Shown here one piece after another: positions 1 through 10,499 of a stretch of 64,000 bases of DNA. Numbering within the stretch: position 1 is the stretch's first letter; the number at the start of each line of letters is the position of its first letter. A program made the position numbers and the translations under genes. The DNA is from Shewanella fodinae. Its GTDB lineage: Bacteria > Pseudomonadota > Gammaproteobacteria > Enterobacterales > Shewanellaceae. Location of the stretch: the NCBI RefSeq assembly GCF_014651955.1, contig NZ_BMXW01000019.1, positions 1 to 64,000 on the forward strand, in the 5' to 3' direction. The notes under the pieces are model-generated. The model ran no database searches. It was not told the DNA's origin and saw nothing but the letters and a program-made list of their open reading frames with translations.

Positions 1-40
1 ACTCGGCGGTAACCTGTAATTCTTTAGAAAATTCGGACAT
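1..40 (-). CDS. Possible 5' end of a gene running off the left edge
   Basis: On the minus strand an ATG at position 40 opens a frame (MSEFSKELQVTAE) that leaves the window. Only 13 codons are visible, so the product cannot be recognised. The start codon directly abuts the U-run of a hairpin and the only GAGG lies inside the hairpin stem, so this ATG may not be the true start. Confidence 0.3.
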   Translation of the reverse strand, partial: MSEFSKELQVTAE

Positions 41-71
41 AAAAAATCGGCCTCAACAATGTTGAGACCGA
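41..71 (-). terminator. Rho-independent terminator downstream of xseA
   Basis: On the minus strand a stem of CGGTCTCAAC pairing with GTTGAGGCCG is followed by six T residues. It lies about 95 bases past the xseA stop and right before the candidate start codon at position 40, so it could also act as a leader hairpin for the next gene. Confidence 0.65.
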
Positions 72-164
72 TTATGAAGTCTGCTCAGGATCGTTCAATT
101 ACTTAAAGCGATCGGCATTAGGAATTAAGCCCGGCTTTTTTGTTTTAGATGTCCGTACTAAGGG

Positions 165-1502
165 TTACTCCAATTTATCGATTTTGGAAATCACCTTGCC
201 TTGCTTGAGTAAGGTGTATAACTGTTGCCCAGGTTGCAGTTGTGCCGTGCTTTGCACAATCTGACCGTTAACATCGCGGGTAATACTGTAACCGCGGCTG
301 AGCGTTGCCAGCGGACTGACGCTTTCGAGTGCATGGCTGCTGTTACGCAAACGTTGCTGCGCTTGCTGCAGTCTCAACTGCGTTAATTTCTGCAACTGTT
401 GAGTCAGGTATTCCAGCCGCTTACCCTCTAACGCCAGTTGATGCCGCGGGTGTTGAGCATTGAAACGGCCTTCAAGACTCAACAGCCGCTGGCGCTTACG
501 TTGCAAGAAACTGGTGAGTGAATTGACAAGGCGCAGTTGCTGTTCATCAAAGCGTTGCACTAATTGTTGTAAATGCCGCAGCGGCTCTTGACGTTGCAAG
601 CGATGATCTAATACCTGTAAACGTTGGCGTTTCAATAATTGCCAATGTTGCCAGCCCTGCATTAATCGCGCTCTGGCACTACTGAGTTGCTGCTGCTTTT
701 CGCTGGCCGCTTGCGACAGTATCTCGGCAGCAGCAGAGGGGGTAGGTGCTCTGACATCGGCGACAAAGTCACTGATGGTCATATCTACTTCATGGCCTAC
801 TGCTGATACCACTGGCAGTTCACTATTATAAATGGCGTATGCCAAGGCTTCGTTATTGAAGCCCCAGAGATCTTCTAGACTACCGCCGCCTCGGGTAAGC
901 AGCAGTACATCAACTTCCTGGCGTAAGTTGGCCAGTTCTAAGGCCCGCATGAGTTGCAGCGGTGCCTGCTCACCTTGCACGGCAGCCGGATACACAATCA
1001 CTTCGATGGCGGGATCCCGGCGTGACAACACCTGCAGTACATCGCGAATAGCCGCGCCAGTGGGGGAGGTAATGACCCCAATGCGTTGAATATTTTTCGG
1101 CAGTGGTCGTTTACTGTCTGCGGCGAATAGCCCTGCTGCCGCCAGTTTCATTTTAAGTGCTTCATACTGCTGTGCCAGTAACCCATCGCCAGCGGGCAAC
1201 ATGCTTTCAATAATCAGTTGATAATCACCTCGAGGTTCATAAACACTAATGCTGGCGCGCACTAATACCTGCTGACCGTTTATTGGCTTGAAGGTGACAT
1301 TCTGATTGCGACCGCGAAACATGGCACAGCGGATTTGTGAACGACTGTCTTTGAGGGTCAAGTACCAGTGCCCCGATGACGGACAAGAAAAATTGGAGAT
1401 TTCACCGCTGAGCCAGATACGACCAAGCTGACCTTCCAGTAGTTGTCTGACTTCACCATTCAGACGAGAGACTGTATACACCTGATCTGTCGCTATCGAC
1501 AT
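165..1502 (-). CDS. xseA: Exodeoxyribonuclease VII large subunit XseA
   Basis: This is the large subunit of exonuclease VII, which with several copies of XseB degrades single-stranded DNA in both directions in the cytoplasm. The 445 residues match the usual family length of about 450. The N-terminal 100 residues carry the OB-fold part ([13 protein letters not shown], then WLSGEISNF and GHWYLTLKD). The catalytic core follows with the conserved segments [30 protein letters not shown] and [30 protein letters not shown] long Gln/Arg/Leu-rich helical region from about residue 265 is the coiled-coil stalk typical of XseA. It diverges from guaB, with the two starts about 130 bases apart, an arrangement common in gammaproteobacteria. 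No truncation is seen. Confidence 0.97.
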   Translation of the reverse strand: MSIATDQVYTVSRLNGEVRQLLEGQLGRIWLSGEISNFSCPSSGHWYLTLKDSRSQIRCAMFRGRNQNVTFKPINGQQVLVRASISVYEPRGDYQLIIESMLPAGDGLLAQQYEALKMKLAAAGLFAADSKRPLPKNIQRIGVITSPTGAAIRDVLQVLSRRDPAIEVIVYPAAVQGEQAPLQLMRALELANLRQEVDVLLLTRGGGSLEDLWGFNNEALAYAIYNSELPVVSAVGHEVDMTISDFVADVRAPTPSAAAEILSQAASEKQQQLSSARARLMQGWQHWQLLKRQRLQVLDHRLQRQEPLRHLQQLVQRFDEQQLRLVNSLTSFLQRKRQRLLSLEGRFNAQHPRHQLALEGKRLEYLTQQLQKLTQLRLQQAQQRLRNSSHALESVSPLATLSRGYSITRDVNGQIVQSTAQLQPGQQLYTLLKQGKVISKIDKLE

Positions 1503-1540
1503 TAAACCTTTCCATGACAGAATTTTTAGTTATTTTCCCA

Positions 1541-1569
1541 TTTACCCATTAACGGTTGCAAGGTATAAT
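1541..1569 (+). promoter_or_regulatory. Candidate sigma-70 promoter of guaB
   Basis: A perfect -10 hexamer TATAAT (1564-1569) lies 17 bases after TTTACC (1541-1546), which matches four of six positions of the -35 consensus. It sits in the xseA/guaB divergent region and points at guaB, giving a leader of roughly 55 bases. Confidence 0.55.
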
Positions 1570-1629
1570 GCCGCCGCAATATTTCACCTCTATTTTGATT
1601 TGTATCCTACCGCAAGGGGAGATGTTGCA

Positions 1630-3096
1630 ATGTTACGTTTAATAAAAGAAGCGCTTACCTTTGACGATGTGTTATTGGTGCCAGCGCACTCCACCGTCCT
1701 CCCTAATACCGCAAGCCTGAAAACCCGGTTGACCCAAAAGATTGAGCTCAATATTCCGTTGCTGTCTGCTGCTATGGACACTGTGACTGAAGCCCGTCTG
1801 GCCATCGCTATTGCTCAGGAAGGCGGCATAGGCTTTATCCACAAAAACATGAGTATTGAAGCGCAGGCCGAAGAGGTTCGTAAAGTTAAGAGTTACGAAG
1901 CTGGCGTGGTTGCTCAACCTGTGACCGTGACACCGTCAACTACTATTGAAGAATTGCGAGTGATGACTGAGCGTAATGGTTTCGCAGGTTATCCGGTAGT
2001 GACCGAAGCAAACGAGCTGGTAGGTATTATTACCGGTCGAGATGTGCGCTTTGTGACCGATCAGAGCAAAACCGTACAAGAAGTTATGACTCCCAAAGAA
2101 CGGCTGGTGACAGTAAAAGAAGGCACCAAACACGATCAGGTACAAAAGTTAATGCATTCCAGCCGAATTGAAAAAGTGCTGGTTGTGGATGACGACTTTA
2201 AACTGAAAGGACTGATCACGGTTAAAGACTTCAAAAAGGCAGAGCGTAAACCGAATGCTTGTAAAGACGAATTTGGTCGTTTGCGAGTAGGCGGTGCTGT
2301 TGGTGCTGGCGCTGGTAACGAAGATCGTATCGATGCACTGGTGAAAGCTGGCATCGATGTCCTGTTGATTGACTCATCACATGGGCACTCAGAGGGCGTA
2401 TTACAACGTATTCGCGATGCTCGTGCCAAATATCCCGATCTCCAAATTGTTGGGGGTAACGTTGCCACCGCCGAAGGTGCCTTAGCACTGGTGGAAGCCG
2501 GTGTTAATGCGGTGAAAGTGGGGATTGGCCCCGGTTCTATCTGCACCACTCGTATTGTGACCGGTGTGGGCGTGCCACAGATCACCGCAGTTTCCGACGC
2601 TGTAGAAGCGGTTAAACATTTAGACATTCCGGTGATTGCCGATGGCGGTATCCGTTATTCTGGTGATCTGGCAAAAGCGTTGGCTGCTGGAGCTTCCTGT
2701 ATTATGGCGGGATCGATGTTTGCGGGTACCGATGAAGCCCCTGGCGAAGTAGAACTGTATCAGGGCCGTGCTTACAAGTCCTATCGCGGCATGGGGTCGT
2801 TAGGGGCGATGTCAAAAGGCTCTTCTGATCGTTACTTCCAGAGTGACAACGCCGCCGATAAGCTAGTGCCAGAGGGCATTGAAGGCCGCGTACCCTATAA
2901 AGGCAAAATCAAAGAGCTGATCCATCAGTATATGGGCGGCTTGCGTTCCTGCATGGGGCTGACGGGGTGTGCCACCATCAAAGAGCTGAACGAAAAAGCG
3001 CAGTTTGTGAAAGTAACCTCAGCCGGGATGGGCGAATCTCACGTACATGATGTGACCATTACTAAAGAAGCGCCGAACTATAACGTTCGAGGCTGA
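1630..3096 (+). CDS. guaB: Inosine-5'-monophosphate dehydrogenase GuaB
   Basis: GuaB converts IMP to XMP with NAD+, the first committed step of GMP synthesis. I chose the ATG at 1630 because it gives [16 protein letters not shown], the same N-terminus and 488-residue length as E. coli GuaB, and an AGGGGAG lies about ten bases upstream; an in-frame ATG at 1600 adds ten unrelated residues. Two CBS domains occupy roughly residues 95-205 inside the barrel ([22 protein letters not shown], then [17 protein letters not shown]). The catalytic loop [11 protein letters not shown] carries the active-site cysteine near residue 305, followed by the phosphate-binding DGGIR and the flap region near [13 protein letters not shown]. 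guaA follows 88 bases later, so the pair probably forms the classical guaBA operon. Confidence 0.98.
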   Translation: MLRLIKEALTFDDVLLVPAHSTVLPNTASLKTRLTQKIELNIPLLSAAMDTVTEARLAIAIAQEGGIGFIHKNMSIEAQAEEVRKVKSYEAGVVAQPVTVTPSTTIEELRVMTERNGFAGYPVVTEANELVGIITGRDVRFVTDQSKTVQEVMTPKERLVTVKEGTKHDQVQKLMHSSRIEKVLVVDDDFKLKGLITVKDFKKAERKPNACKDEFGRLRVGGAVGAGAGNEDRIDALVKAGIDVLLIDSSHGHSEGVLQRIRDARAKYPDLQIVGGNVATAEGALALVEAGVNAVKVGIGPGSICTTRIVTGVGVPQITAVSDAVEAVKHLDIPVIADGGIRYSGDLAKALAAGASCIMAGSMFAGTDEAPGEVELYQGRAYKSYRGMGSLGAMSKGSSDRYFQSDNAADKLVPEGIEGRVPYKGKIKELIHQYMGGLRSCMGLTGCATIKELNEKAQFVKVTSAGMGESHVHDVTITKEAPNYNVRG

Positions 3097-3184
3097 TAAT
3101 CATACGGGGCGGCGATAGTCGCCCTTGTTGTTAGTTTATGTCGCCAGTAATGGCGGCAGTTGCACTTAGAAATAAAGGTTTTCA

Positions 3185-4762
3185 ATGAGCAATATTCATG
3201 AGCACAAAATACTGATCCTGGATTTTGGCTCTCAGTACACCCAGTTGATTGCCCGTCGAATTCGTGAAATCGGCGTGTATTGTGAACTGTGGGCCTGGGA
3301 CGTCACTGAACAGCAGATCCGTGATTTTGCCCCTAATGGTATTATTTTGTCCGGTGGCCCTGAGAGTGTTACCGAGGTTAATTCACCCCGCGCCCCCGAA
3401 TATGTGTTCAACGCAGGCGTACCAGTGCTGGGTATCTGCTATGGCATGCAGACCATGAGTGAACAGCTTGGCGGTAAAGTGATCAAAGGGGTCGGTGAAG
3501 GTGAATTTGGCTATGCCCAAGTGGAAATGCTGCAGCCATCAGCCTTGTTCCGTGATATTCAGGATGCGGTAAATAGCAACGGCAAACCGCTACTGGATGT
3601 ATGGATGAGTCACGGTGATAAAGTGTCGGCAATCCCCGTTGGGTTTGAAGCTGTTGCCAGCACTGACACCTGCCCGTTTGCGGCCATGGCCAACGAAGCC
3701 AAACGTTTTTATGGCGTACAGTTTCATCCGGAAGTGACCCACACCCGACAGGGACAACGCATTCTTGAGCACTTTGTGTTAGGGATCTGTGGCTGCGAAA
3801 ATAAGTGGCAACCCGCTTCCATTATTGAAGACGCTGTGGCTCGTATCAAAGCCCAGGTGGGGAATGACGAAGTGATCCTCGGACTGTCCGGTGGGGTCGA
3901 TTCCTCTGTCACTGCTATGCTGCTGCATCGTGCCATTGGCGACAAGTTGACTTGCGTATTTGTGGACAACGGTTTACTGCGCCTCAATGAAGCTGAGCAG
4001 GTGCTGGAAATGTTTGGTGACCATTTTGGCCTGAACATTGTCCACGTTGCGGGCGAAACCCGTTTCCTAGATGCGTTAAAAGGGGTGAGCGATCCTGAAG
4101 CTAAGCGCAAGATTATTGGCCGAGTATTCGTGGAGATCTTCGACGAAGAAGCCTCGAAACGCGTTAATGCTAAATGGTTGGCCCAAGGCACCATCTATCC
4201 AGATGTGATTGAATCTGCTGGCAGTGCAACCGGTAAGGCGCATGTGATCAAGTCTCACCATAATGTAGGCGGTTTGCCGGAAGATATGGAACTGGGTCTG
4301 GTTGAGCCGTTGCGTGAACTGTTTAAAGATGAAGTGCGCCGTATTGGTCTTGAACTAGGACTGCCATACGATATGCTGTTCCGCCATCCATTCCCAGGGC
4401 CTGGTTTAGGGGTTAGGGTACTGGGTGAAGTGAAAAAAGAATACTGCGACTTGCTGCGCCGCGCCGATGCTATCTTCATTGAAGAGCTGCACAAAGCTGA
4501 GTTATATCAGAAAGTCAGCCAGGCATTCACCGTGTTCCTGCCAGTACGTTCTGTTGGTGTGATGGGCGATGGCCGTAAATATGATTGGGTGGTATCACTG
4601 CGCGCAGTGGAAACCATCGATTTTATGACTGCACACTGGGCACATCTGCCATACGATTTTCTGGGGCGGGTGTCTAATCGTATCATCAATGAAATCGACG
4701 GTATCTCCCGCGTGGTTTACGATATCTCCGGCAAACCACCGGCTACTATCGAGTGGGAATAA
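3185..4762 (+). CDS. guaA: GMP synthase (glutamine-hydrolysing) GuaA
   Basis: GuaA aminates XMP to GMP using glutamine and ATP. At 525 residues it has the standard length. The N-terminal class I amidotransferase domain shows the nucleophile Cys85 in GICYGMQ and the His/Glu pair in FHPEVTHT. The ATP-pyrophosphatase domain follows, with the PP-loop GLSGGVDSS near residue 233, and the C-terminal dimerisation domain ends with the usual PPATIEWE. It lies downstream of guaB in the same orientation; the 88-base gap contains a short GC-rich inverted repeat without a strong U-run, so read-through from guaB is likely. A strong terminator follows at 4810. Confidence 0.98.
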   Translation: MSNIHEHKILILDFGSQYTQLIARRIREIGVYCELWAWDVTEQQIRDFAPNGIILSGGPESVTEVNSPRAPEYVFNAGVPVLGICYGMQTMSEQLGGKVIKGVGEGEFGYAQVEMLQPSALFRDIQDAVNSNGKPLLDVWMSHGDKVSAIPVGFEAVASTDTCPFAAMANEAKRFYGVQFHPEVTHTRQGQRILEHFVLGICGCENKWQPASIIEDAVARIKAQVGNDEVILGLSGGVDSSVTAMLLHRAIGDKLTCVFVDNGLLRLNEAEQVLEMFGDHFGLNIVHVAGETRFLDALKGVSDPEAKRKIIGRVFVEIFDEEASKRVNAKWLAQGTIYPDVIESAGSATGKAHVIKSHHNVGGLPEDMELGLVEPLRELFKDEVRRIGLELGLPYDMLFRHPFPGPGLGVRVLGEVKKEYCDLLRRADAIFIEELHKAELYQKVSQAFTVFLPVRSVGVMGDGRKYDWVVSLRAVETIDFMTAHWAHLPYDFLGRVSNRIINEIDGISRVVYDISGKPPATIEWE

Positions 4763-4809
4763 TGCCCCTTTAAGAAAAGTCTGGCATTAATAGGCACTAA
4801 ATCATACTT

Positions 4810-4834
4810 AAGTCCGTGTAATTACGGACTTTTT
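4810..4834 (+). terminator. Rho-independent terminator of guaA
   Basis: A perfect eight-base stem AAGTCCGT / ACGGACTT with a short loop is followed by a T-run. It lies 48 bases past the guaA stop and isolates guaBA from the cassette. Confidence 0.85.
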
Positions 4835-5091
4835 CGCTTAGTTATTTTGGACAATGACCGCCAATGTCAAACACGGTTTGACTGTGGTATTTTGATGGAT
4901 ATGATTCATTGATAATGTAAATCAATGAGCGTAGTGCTGATTCACACCTAAATTTAGTTGGCAGCACTTCCCTTTTTGCGTTATTTCTAATGTCTGACAA
5001 TTAGTTGGTTGGAAGGAAGAGCGAACCTGCATGATCGCCAAAATTATATGTAAATGCTAGTATGCCAGTCAGTTTTACATAATTTAAAAGG

Positions 5092-5124
5092 TTGAAGGAT
5101 ACCTTCAATCAGGATCTATATAAG
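5092..5124 (+). promoter_or_regulatory. Candidate promoter with a palindromic operator for the accessory cassette
   Basis: TTGAAGGATACCTTCAA (5092-5108) is a perfect inverted repeat with seven-base arms around ATA. Its left arm could double as a -35 element (TTGAAG), with TATATA at 5117 about 19 bases further on. This would suit repression by a dimeric regulator; no regulator gene is present beside the cassette. Confidence 0.35.
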
Positions 5125-5178
5125 AAAAATTGTCTTTCTAATTTTGTTACCAAAATGTAGGATTTTGGTGGTGTTTAA

Positions 5179-6069
5179 ATGAAAATCAACAAGTTAAGTT
5201 ATGACTCTGCCTTAAACAGAATCTTCTCAGCTACTGTCTTTAGAGAGATGGCAAAGAAGGGGCAGTCAGCTTTGTTCACTAGGTTGCTCAAAGATACAGA
5301 TATCGTTGACCAAGTGGGTACTAGTGCAACAGTGGGCGAAGCGTTCGATTTTGCATTTAATATACTCAAAGTCGCTGGTTATCGTGATGAATACATATAT
5401 CGAGCGGCTGTTAGTCACAAAGTGCTTCTGGGAACCCATTCACTTCGTACAGCCTCAATGCTTAATGAGTTTCGCGCTGGTCAGTGCAAAGCAGATCTAG
5501 TGATCTTAAACGGTACTTCAACTGTCTATGAAATAAAGTCAGAAAGAGACTCTCTTGTCCGGCTTGAAAATCAAGTAACGAACTACAAACGTGTTTTTGC
5601 CAAAGTTAATGTAATATCTAGTGAAGATCATATCGATGGAATCCTTAAAACAGTATCGGAAGATGTTGGAGTTATGTGCCTGACGAAGCGTTATCAGATT
5701 AAAACTATACGCGAGGCACAAAATTGCCCTGAAAGAATCTGCCCTAGTACTGTATTTGACTCTTTGCGTATCTCAGAAAGTGTAGAAATACTTGAGAACT
5801 TAGGAATATTAGTTCCTAATGTGCCAAATATTCAGAGATATACAGTATTACGCGAGTTATTTGCTGATATTGATCCAGCTACTTTGCACTTTGAAATGGT
5901 TAAAACTTTAAAACGGACAAGGAATCTTGCTCCCCTTAAAGATTTTGTTGAACGTTTACCAAAATCGCTACAAACAGCTGCGTTATCAGTAGCTGTGCGC
6001 CGTTCTGATCAAGCTAGATTGATCGATGCTACGGAAACTCCGCTACATGCGGCAATGACATGGAGTTAA
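5179..6069 (+). CDS. sce7726-type protein with PD-(D/E)XK nuclease-like core
   Basis: The protein resembles the sce7726 family (named after a Sorangium cellulosum locus), whose function is not established. The region around residues 92-145 shows a PD-(D/E)XK-like signature: Glu97 in LNEFRAG, Asp106 in KADLVIL, Glu118 and Lys120 in VYEIKSE, and Gln132 in ENQVTNY, with the alternating hydrophobic strands expected of that fold. The C-terminal 120 residues are mostly helical with no motif I know. The start at 5179 is the first ATG, after a GGTGG. The next gene starts seven bases after its stop. Codon use looks more A+T-rich than in guaA or tadA, which fits acquisition by transfer. Nuclease activity is inferred from the motif only. 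Confidence 0.75.
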   Translation: MKINKLSYDSALNRIFSATVFREMAKKGQSALFTRLLKDTDIVDQVGTSATVGEAFDFAFNILKVAGYRDEYIYRAAVSHKVLLGTHSLRTASMLNEFRAGQCKADLVILNGTSTVYEIKSERDSLVRLENQVTNYKRVFAKVNVISSEDHIDGILKTVSEDVGVMCLTKRYQIKTIREAQNCPERICPSTVFDSLRISESVEILENLGILVPNVPNIQRYTVLRELFADIDPATLHFEMVKTLKRTRNLAPLKDFVERLPKSLQTAALSVAVRRSDQARLIDATETPLHAAMTWS

Positions 6070-6076
6070 TAGACGG

Positions 6077-7012
6077 ATGTACTACCCATATTTTCGTGGA
6101 AAGCAATTTGAGTTAATAACAATTCGTGAAATGGCTCAACTTATGGCTGACAATGACTTTATACCCGTTATTGAGCCTGTTCGGGAGTCATTGAATGGCC
6201 TCAAAAAAGCATTAAAAGCGATTGAAGATGTAGGTGGTAAAGCTGTAGTTATAGTTAATCCCTACTATGGGGATCATCATGATGATGGCTGTAATATAAC
6301 TAATTTTCTTGATGAAGAATTTTCTGATTCGAAAGACATATCCGCTGGGATTCTTCTGCGTAGTGATATGTCGGTAGATGAGGCTGTGTCTTGCTTTGAA
6401 CAGCATAAAACACACAATCGAGTATTAGTTCATGCAGGCTTTACAGAACCAAAGGCCTTGGCTGCTAAACTTGAAGATTACATGCCTGAGCTAACAAATA
6501 TTTTTATAGATGACCACTCGAAATTATTATACCGAAAACATTTTAGTTCAAATAAGCGTATTTTGATTCGTGATGGATTCAATAGACAGCGCAATGCCGA
6601 TTATCCCGAAGTTGAGATGTTTTCTGAACTCCATGCTACTTTCCCTGAGCTAGGAATGGATGGATTTGGAGACTTCTTGATGGTTGGTGATGCTTACTCC
6701 GAAGGTGGCGGTCCCGCCTATGCAGTCGCTATCCACCTGACTTTCATAGATCATGACAATGATGATGTGATGTACATTTATCATTTTGTATCAGATTCGA
6801 AGGATACCCCAACAGATCCGGCAGGGAAATTTGGTCAAGCATTAGGAAAACTAATCAGGAAGCTTGAAAGTGGACACTCTGGGCTTCTCGAGACTAGTGC
6901 TATCAAAGAGTTTAAAGCACTTCATGATAAAGGGTATTTCCCAGGTTTAGGGTATGTGAAAAAACTTTCCATGAAACATCATATCGAAACGCTTGTCGAC
7001 TATTTGAATTGA
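6077..7012 (+). CDS. sce7725-type (beta-family-like) protein, partner of the sce7726-type gene
   Basis: The 311-residue product starts MYYPYFRGKQFELITIRE, the hallmark opening of the sce7725 family as I remember it, related to the phage 'beta family' proteins. Visible conserved-looking stretches are IPVIEPVRES near residue 30, a strand-helix alternation consistent with a barrel-like fold, and MVGDAYSEGGGPAYAVAIH near residue 210. No catalytic motif is obvious and no transmembrane or signal segment is present, so it should be cytoplasmic. It is sandwiched with seven-base gaps on both sides, so the three genes are surely co-transcribed and probably act together. Its biochemical role is unknown. 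Confidence 0.7.
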   Translation: MYYPYFRGKQFELITIREMAQLMADNDFIPVIEPVRESLNGLKKALKAIEDVGGKAVVIVNPYYGDHHDDGCNITNFLDEEFSDSKDISAGILLRSDMSVDEAVSCFEQHKTHNRVLVHAGFTEPKALAAKLEDYMPELTNIFIDDHSKLLYRKHFSSNKRILIRDGFNRQRNADYPEVEMFSELHATFPELGMDGFGDFLMVGDAYSEGGGPAYAVAIHLTFIDHDNDDVMYIYHFVSDSKDTPTDPAGKFGQALGKLIRKLESGHSGLLETSAIKEFKALHDKGYFPGLGYVKKLSMKHHIETLVDYLN

Positions 7013-7019
7013 GGTCGCT

Positions 7020-8051
7020 ATGGTTAAGCGTTACTGCTGCCCTGAATGTTTTGGCGATCGAGTGCTTCGAGATGAGATATTTCCAATTCTGGGGCCCAAA
7101 AACGGTAAATGTGACTTTTGCGAAACGGAGGATACATTATTAGTTGATCCTGCCAACTTAGCTGATTATTTCGAGCTTCTAGTCAATGTATACGAGCCTT
7201 GTGCTGATGGCAAAACATTAGTTGAGTGGATGAAGGAAGATTGGCTGATATTTAGTCATGTTAATATGGACAACGCTCACGCAAAAGACCTGCTTAGTGA
7301 CATTCTCAATGACGGTGAAGTTGTACGCCAAACGTTTAAGCCATCTAGCAGTTATAGTAGTGATGGCCTGGCGCTGTGGGATAGATTGCGAGATGAAATG
7401 ATGTATTCGAATCGTTGGTTTCTTGATGTAACAATAGATGAGGAACGTCTCAAGGAGTTACTCGAGATGCTAATTGCTAAGGAACTTCCCCATCGGTGGT
7501 ATCGTGCTCGAATCAAGACTGAAGATGAGGCTTTTCAAATAGATAAGATGGGAGCTCCACCTAAAAGACGTTCTTCAAATGGACGTGCAAACCCTGCTGG
7601 TATTCCTTACCTGTACTTAGGATCACGACCTGATACAGCTGTCGCGGAAATTAGACCACATACAGGGGAGTCCGCCTGTGTTGCTATTTTTGATATTCCA
7701 GATATTAAGGCTGTAGATTTGCGAACCCCTCGTAAACTGGTATCTCCCTTCATTCTGGAGGATGCAAGACAAATAGCACAGCTGAGGGCTGATTTACCAT
7801 TCCTAGAGCGTCTAGGGGAAGAGTTAACTAGACCCGTTCAACCTTCAGGTGCAGCTATAGACTACATACCTAGTCAATATTTGTGCGAGTTTATCAAGAA
7901 GAAAGGCTTTGATGGAGTTGTTTATCGCAGTTCTGTTAGTGAGGGGATTAATCTTGCCTTGTTCAATCCTGATAAGGCCGTAGGCGGTGAAGTTACCATA
8001 TATAACGTAGATCGGGTTTCAGTTCAGGTTGCTCAAGCTAATGGGTCCTAA
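7020..8051 (+). CDS. Zinc-motif / HEPN-like / RES-domain protein
   Basis: Three parts can be seen in 343 residues. The N-terminus has CCPEC (about residues 6-10) and CDFC (31-34), a likely zinc ribbon. A helical middle (about 45-155) is consistent with the HEPN-like N-terminal domain often fused to RES. The C-terminal part from about residue 158 is a RES domain, with Arg in WYRARI, Glu in AVAEIRPH and Ser in VVYRSS, plus YLYLGSRPDTA and INLALFNP. RES toxins of RES-Xre toxin-antitoxin systems degrade NAD+. No Xre antitoxin is encoded nearby, so control would have to come from the two upstream partners or elsewhere. tadA starts only nine bases after the stop. Confidence 0.75.
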   Translation: MVKRYCCPECFGDRVLRDEIFPILGPKNGKCDFCETEDTLLVDPANLADYFELLVNVYEPCADGKTLVEWMKEDWLIFSHVNMDNAHAKDLLSDILNDGEVVRQTFKPSSSYSSDGLALWDRLRDEMMYSNRWFLDVTIDEERLKELLEMLIAKELPHRWYRARIKTEDEAFQIDKMGAPPKRRSSNGRANPAGIPYLYLGSRPDTAVAEIRPHTGESACVAIFDIPDIKAVDLRTPRKLVSPFILEDARQIAQLRADLPFLERLGEELTRPVQPSGAAIDYIPSQYLCEFIKKKGFDGVVYRSSVSEGINLALFNPDKAVGGEVTIYNVDRVSVQVAQANGS

Positions 8052-8054
8052 TGA

Positions 8055-8676
<622 letters not shown>

Positions 8677-8763
8677 TGGCGTTCCTGATAATAAATTCGC
8701 ATCCAACTTAGCAGGTTATTGCTGCTATCGCTAGTGACTTCAGTGAACTGATATCACAAGTCA

Positions 8764-10206
8764 TTAACGCGGTTGTACTGCCGCGTCCGGCTCGGTAACA
8801 GCGGCAGGGATTTCATTATCGTTCAACTCACCACTGTTATTATCCGCTAAAGCCTGCTGACTCTGTTGATTGTCCAACCATACCAAGGTGTCGTAATAAC
8901 GGCGGATGTTATCCACATACTGCACCGCTTCACTGCCGCGGGCGTAACCGTACTTGGTTTGTTGATAATACTTACGTTTTTGCAAGAGCGGCAGTACCTG
9001 TTTGACATCCTTCCAGGCACTAGGGTTTTTCCCGAGTTTTTCAGCCAGTATACGGGCGTCTTCTACATGCCCGAAGCCAACATTGTAGGAGGCCAAGGCG
9101 AACCACATCCGCTCTTCATCTGGAATTGATGCCGGCAATGTCTCCAGAATAGTTGCCAAATATTCCGCGCCGCCACGAATACTTTGTTGAGGATCAAGTC
9201 GATCATCGACTCCGAGTTGTTGCGCTGTTGGTATGGTTAGCATCATCATGCCTCGGACACCTGTGGGTGAGCGAGCTCGCGGATTCCAGTGTGATTCCTG
9301 GTAACTGGTGGCCGCCAATTTACGCCAGTCTAGTTCACCCGCGTAGCTTTTGAACCATTGCTCAAACTGCGGTAAACGAAATTTCACTGCACGGATAAAC
9401 GCGCGGGTATCAACATAGTCAAAACGTTTGACGTGACCGAAGTACTTTTCCACCAGATGGTCGAGGGTGCCGTCGCGTTTTTCTTGATGCCAGAAGCGCA
9501 ATAGTTCGCTCATCAGCGAATCGCTGTTGCTGGTGGGCAGAAGCCATACTACCGGTTGTTGTTCCTTGAGCACCAAGCTGGCACGTAGTTCCGGTAAAAA
9601 GCGGCGATTAATTTCCAGACTGGTGGAGTCCGCAATAGTATATTGCAACTCGCCACTGGCAATCATCGACAGCAGTTCCTCATTATCTTTGTCATTGACT
9701 TCCTGCCACTGTAGCGACGGATATTCAGGTTTGAGGTCTTCCAGCGTTTCAACAAAGGATGAGTCTGCAACCACTTGCAGTGGTTCTGCGAGATTGTTTA
9801 AATCTGCCGGGATCTGACTACCTTCACGATACACCAGCAATTGGTTCACATGATACAGCGGGGGGCTCAAGCGGAATTGGCTGCGACGCGTTTCGGTATC
9901 TCCCAGACCGGCGGCAATCAGATCTATCTGCCCTTCATCTAATGCTTGATAGAGTTCATGGATACTGCCATAAGGCACCATTTCCAAAGGTTTATTGATA
10001 AAATCAGCAAAGCGTGACGCCAGTTCATAATCGAAACCGCTGTCACCTCGGGGGGAAGCAACATAAATCTGTGGGCCATAAAGCGTACCCACCCGCAGCG
10101 TCTCAAACTGACCAGGAGGCGTCTGTGGTGGTGTTTCTGCCATAGGCAATTTCTGGCAACCTGCCAGTAACAGAATCGCGGTGAAAACAGCAGTCAGTTT
10201 TTTCAT
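8764..10206 (-). CDS. mltF: Membrane-bound lytic transglycosylase MltF
   Basis: MltF cleaves peptidoglycan glycan strands, forming 1,6-anhydromuramic ends, and acts at the inner face of the outer membrane. A lipoprotein signal is clear: [17 protein letters not shown] with the lipidated cysteine at 17. Residues about 35-265 form a periplasmic solute-binding domain ([39 protein letters not shown]), which is the regulatory module of MltF. The C-terminal half is the SLT domain, with the catalytic glutamate about residue 304 in [16 protein letters not shown] and the substrate-binding [14 protein letters not shown] further on. At 480 residues it has normal length, with an acidic C-terminal tail. 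It diverges from purL, as in E. coli. Confidence 0.96.
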   Translation of the reverse strand: MKKLTAVFTAILLLAGCQKLPMAETPPQTPPGQFETLRVGTLYGPQIYVASPRGDSGFDYELASRFADFINKPLEMVPYGSIHELYQALDEGQIDLIAAGLGDTETRRSQFRLSPPLYHVNQLLVYREGSQIPADLNNLAEPLQVVADSSFVETLEDLKPEYPSLQWQEVNDKDNEELLSMIASGELQYTIADSTSLEINRRFLPELRASLVLKEQQPVVWLLPTSNSDSLMSELLRFWHQEKRDGTLDHLVEKYFGHVKRFDYVDTRAFIRAVKFRLPQFEQWFKSYAGELDWRKLAATSYQESHWNPRARSPTGVRGMMMLTIPTAQQLGVDDRLDPQQSIRGGAEYLATILETLPASIPDEERMWFALASYNVGFGHVEDARILAEKLGKNPSAWKDVKQVLPLLQKRKYYQQTKYGYARGSEAVQYVDNIRRYYDTLVWLDNQQSQQALADNNSGELNDNEIPAAVTEPDAAVQPR

Positions 10207-10499
10207 TAGTAGTGGCTAATTGAGCTCTTGGCTGTAGTTGTCATCAACTTAGGCAGTACATCCAGCTGCCGGACAATTTACTCCTACATTTCAGCCTGTT
10301 GCCTCAACGATGGCGTTTGCATTTCAAACAATCTTGAGCGTTGTTTGGTGAGCTGAACGCTATGTTCCTCTTATTGAATAAGTTTATACCATATATGGCG
10401 GTTAATTGCGCAAACTGCGAGGTGATTTACCCCCGATATTTCCCTATAATAGCGCCACTTCTGACCCTGTAATCCTATCTAATAAGGTGATAAGACGTG

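Larger units (their letters stand above)
4763..5178. other. Intergenic stretch between guaA and the accessory cassette
   Basis: This 416-base stretch holds the guaA terminator (4810-4834), then about 250 A+T-rich bases without an open frame I can support, then a 17-base inverted repeat (5092-5108) and TATATAAG (5117-5124) just ahead of the cassette. I see no repeat ends, integrase or tRNA that would mark an insertion border. Confidence 0.6.

Noticed and set aside
5179..8051. Cassette as an insertion sequence or prophage fragment
   Set aside because: No transposase, integrase, terminal repeats or tRNA target is visible.
10408..10423. PurR operator upstream of purL
   Set aside because: Only the left half-site (GCGCAAAC) fits; about 9 of 16 positions match overall.
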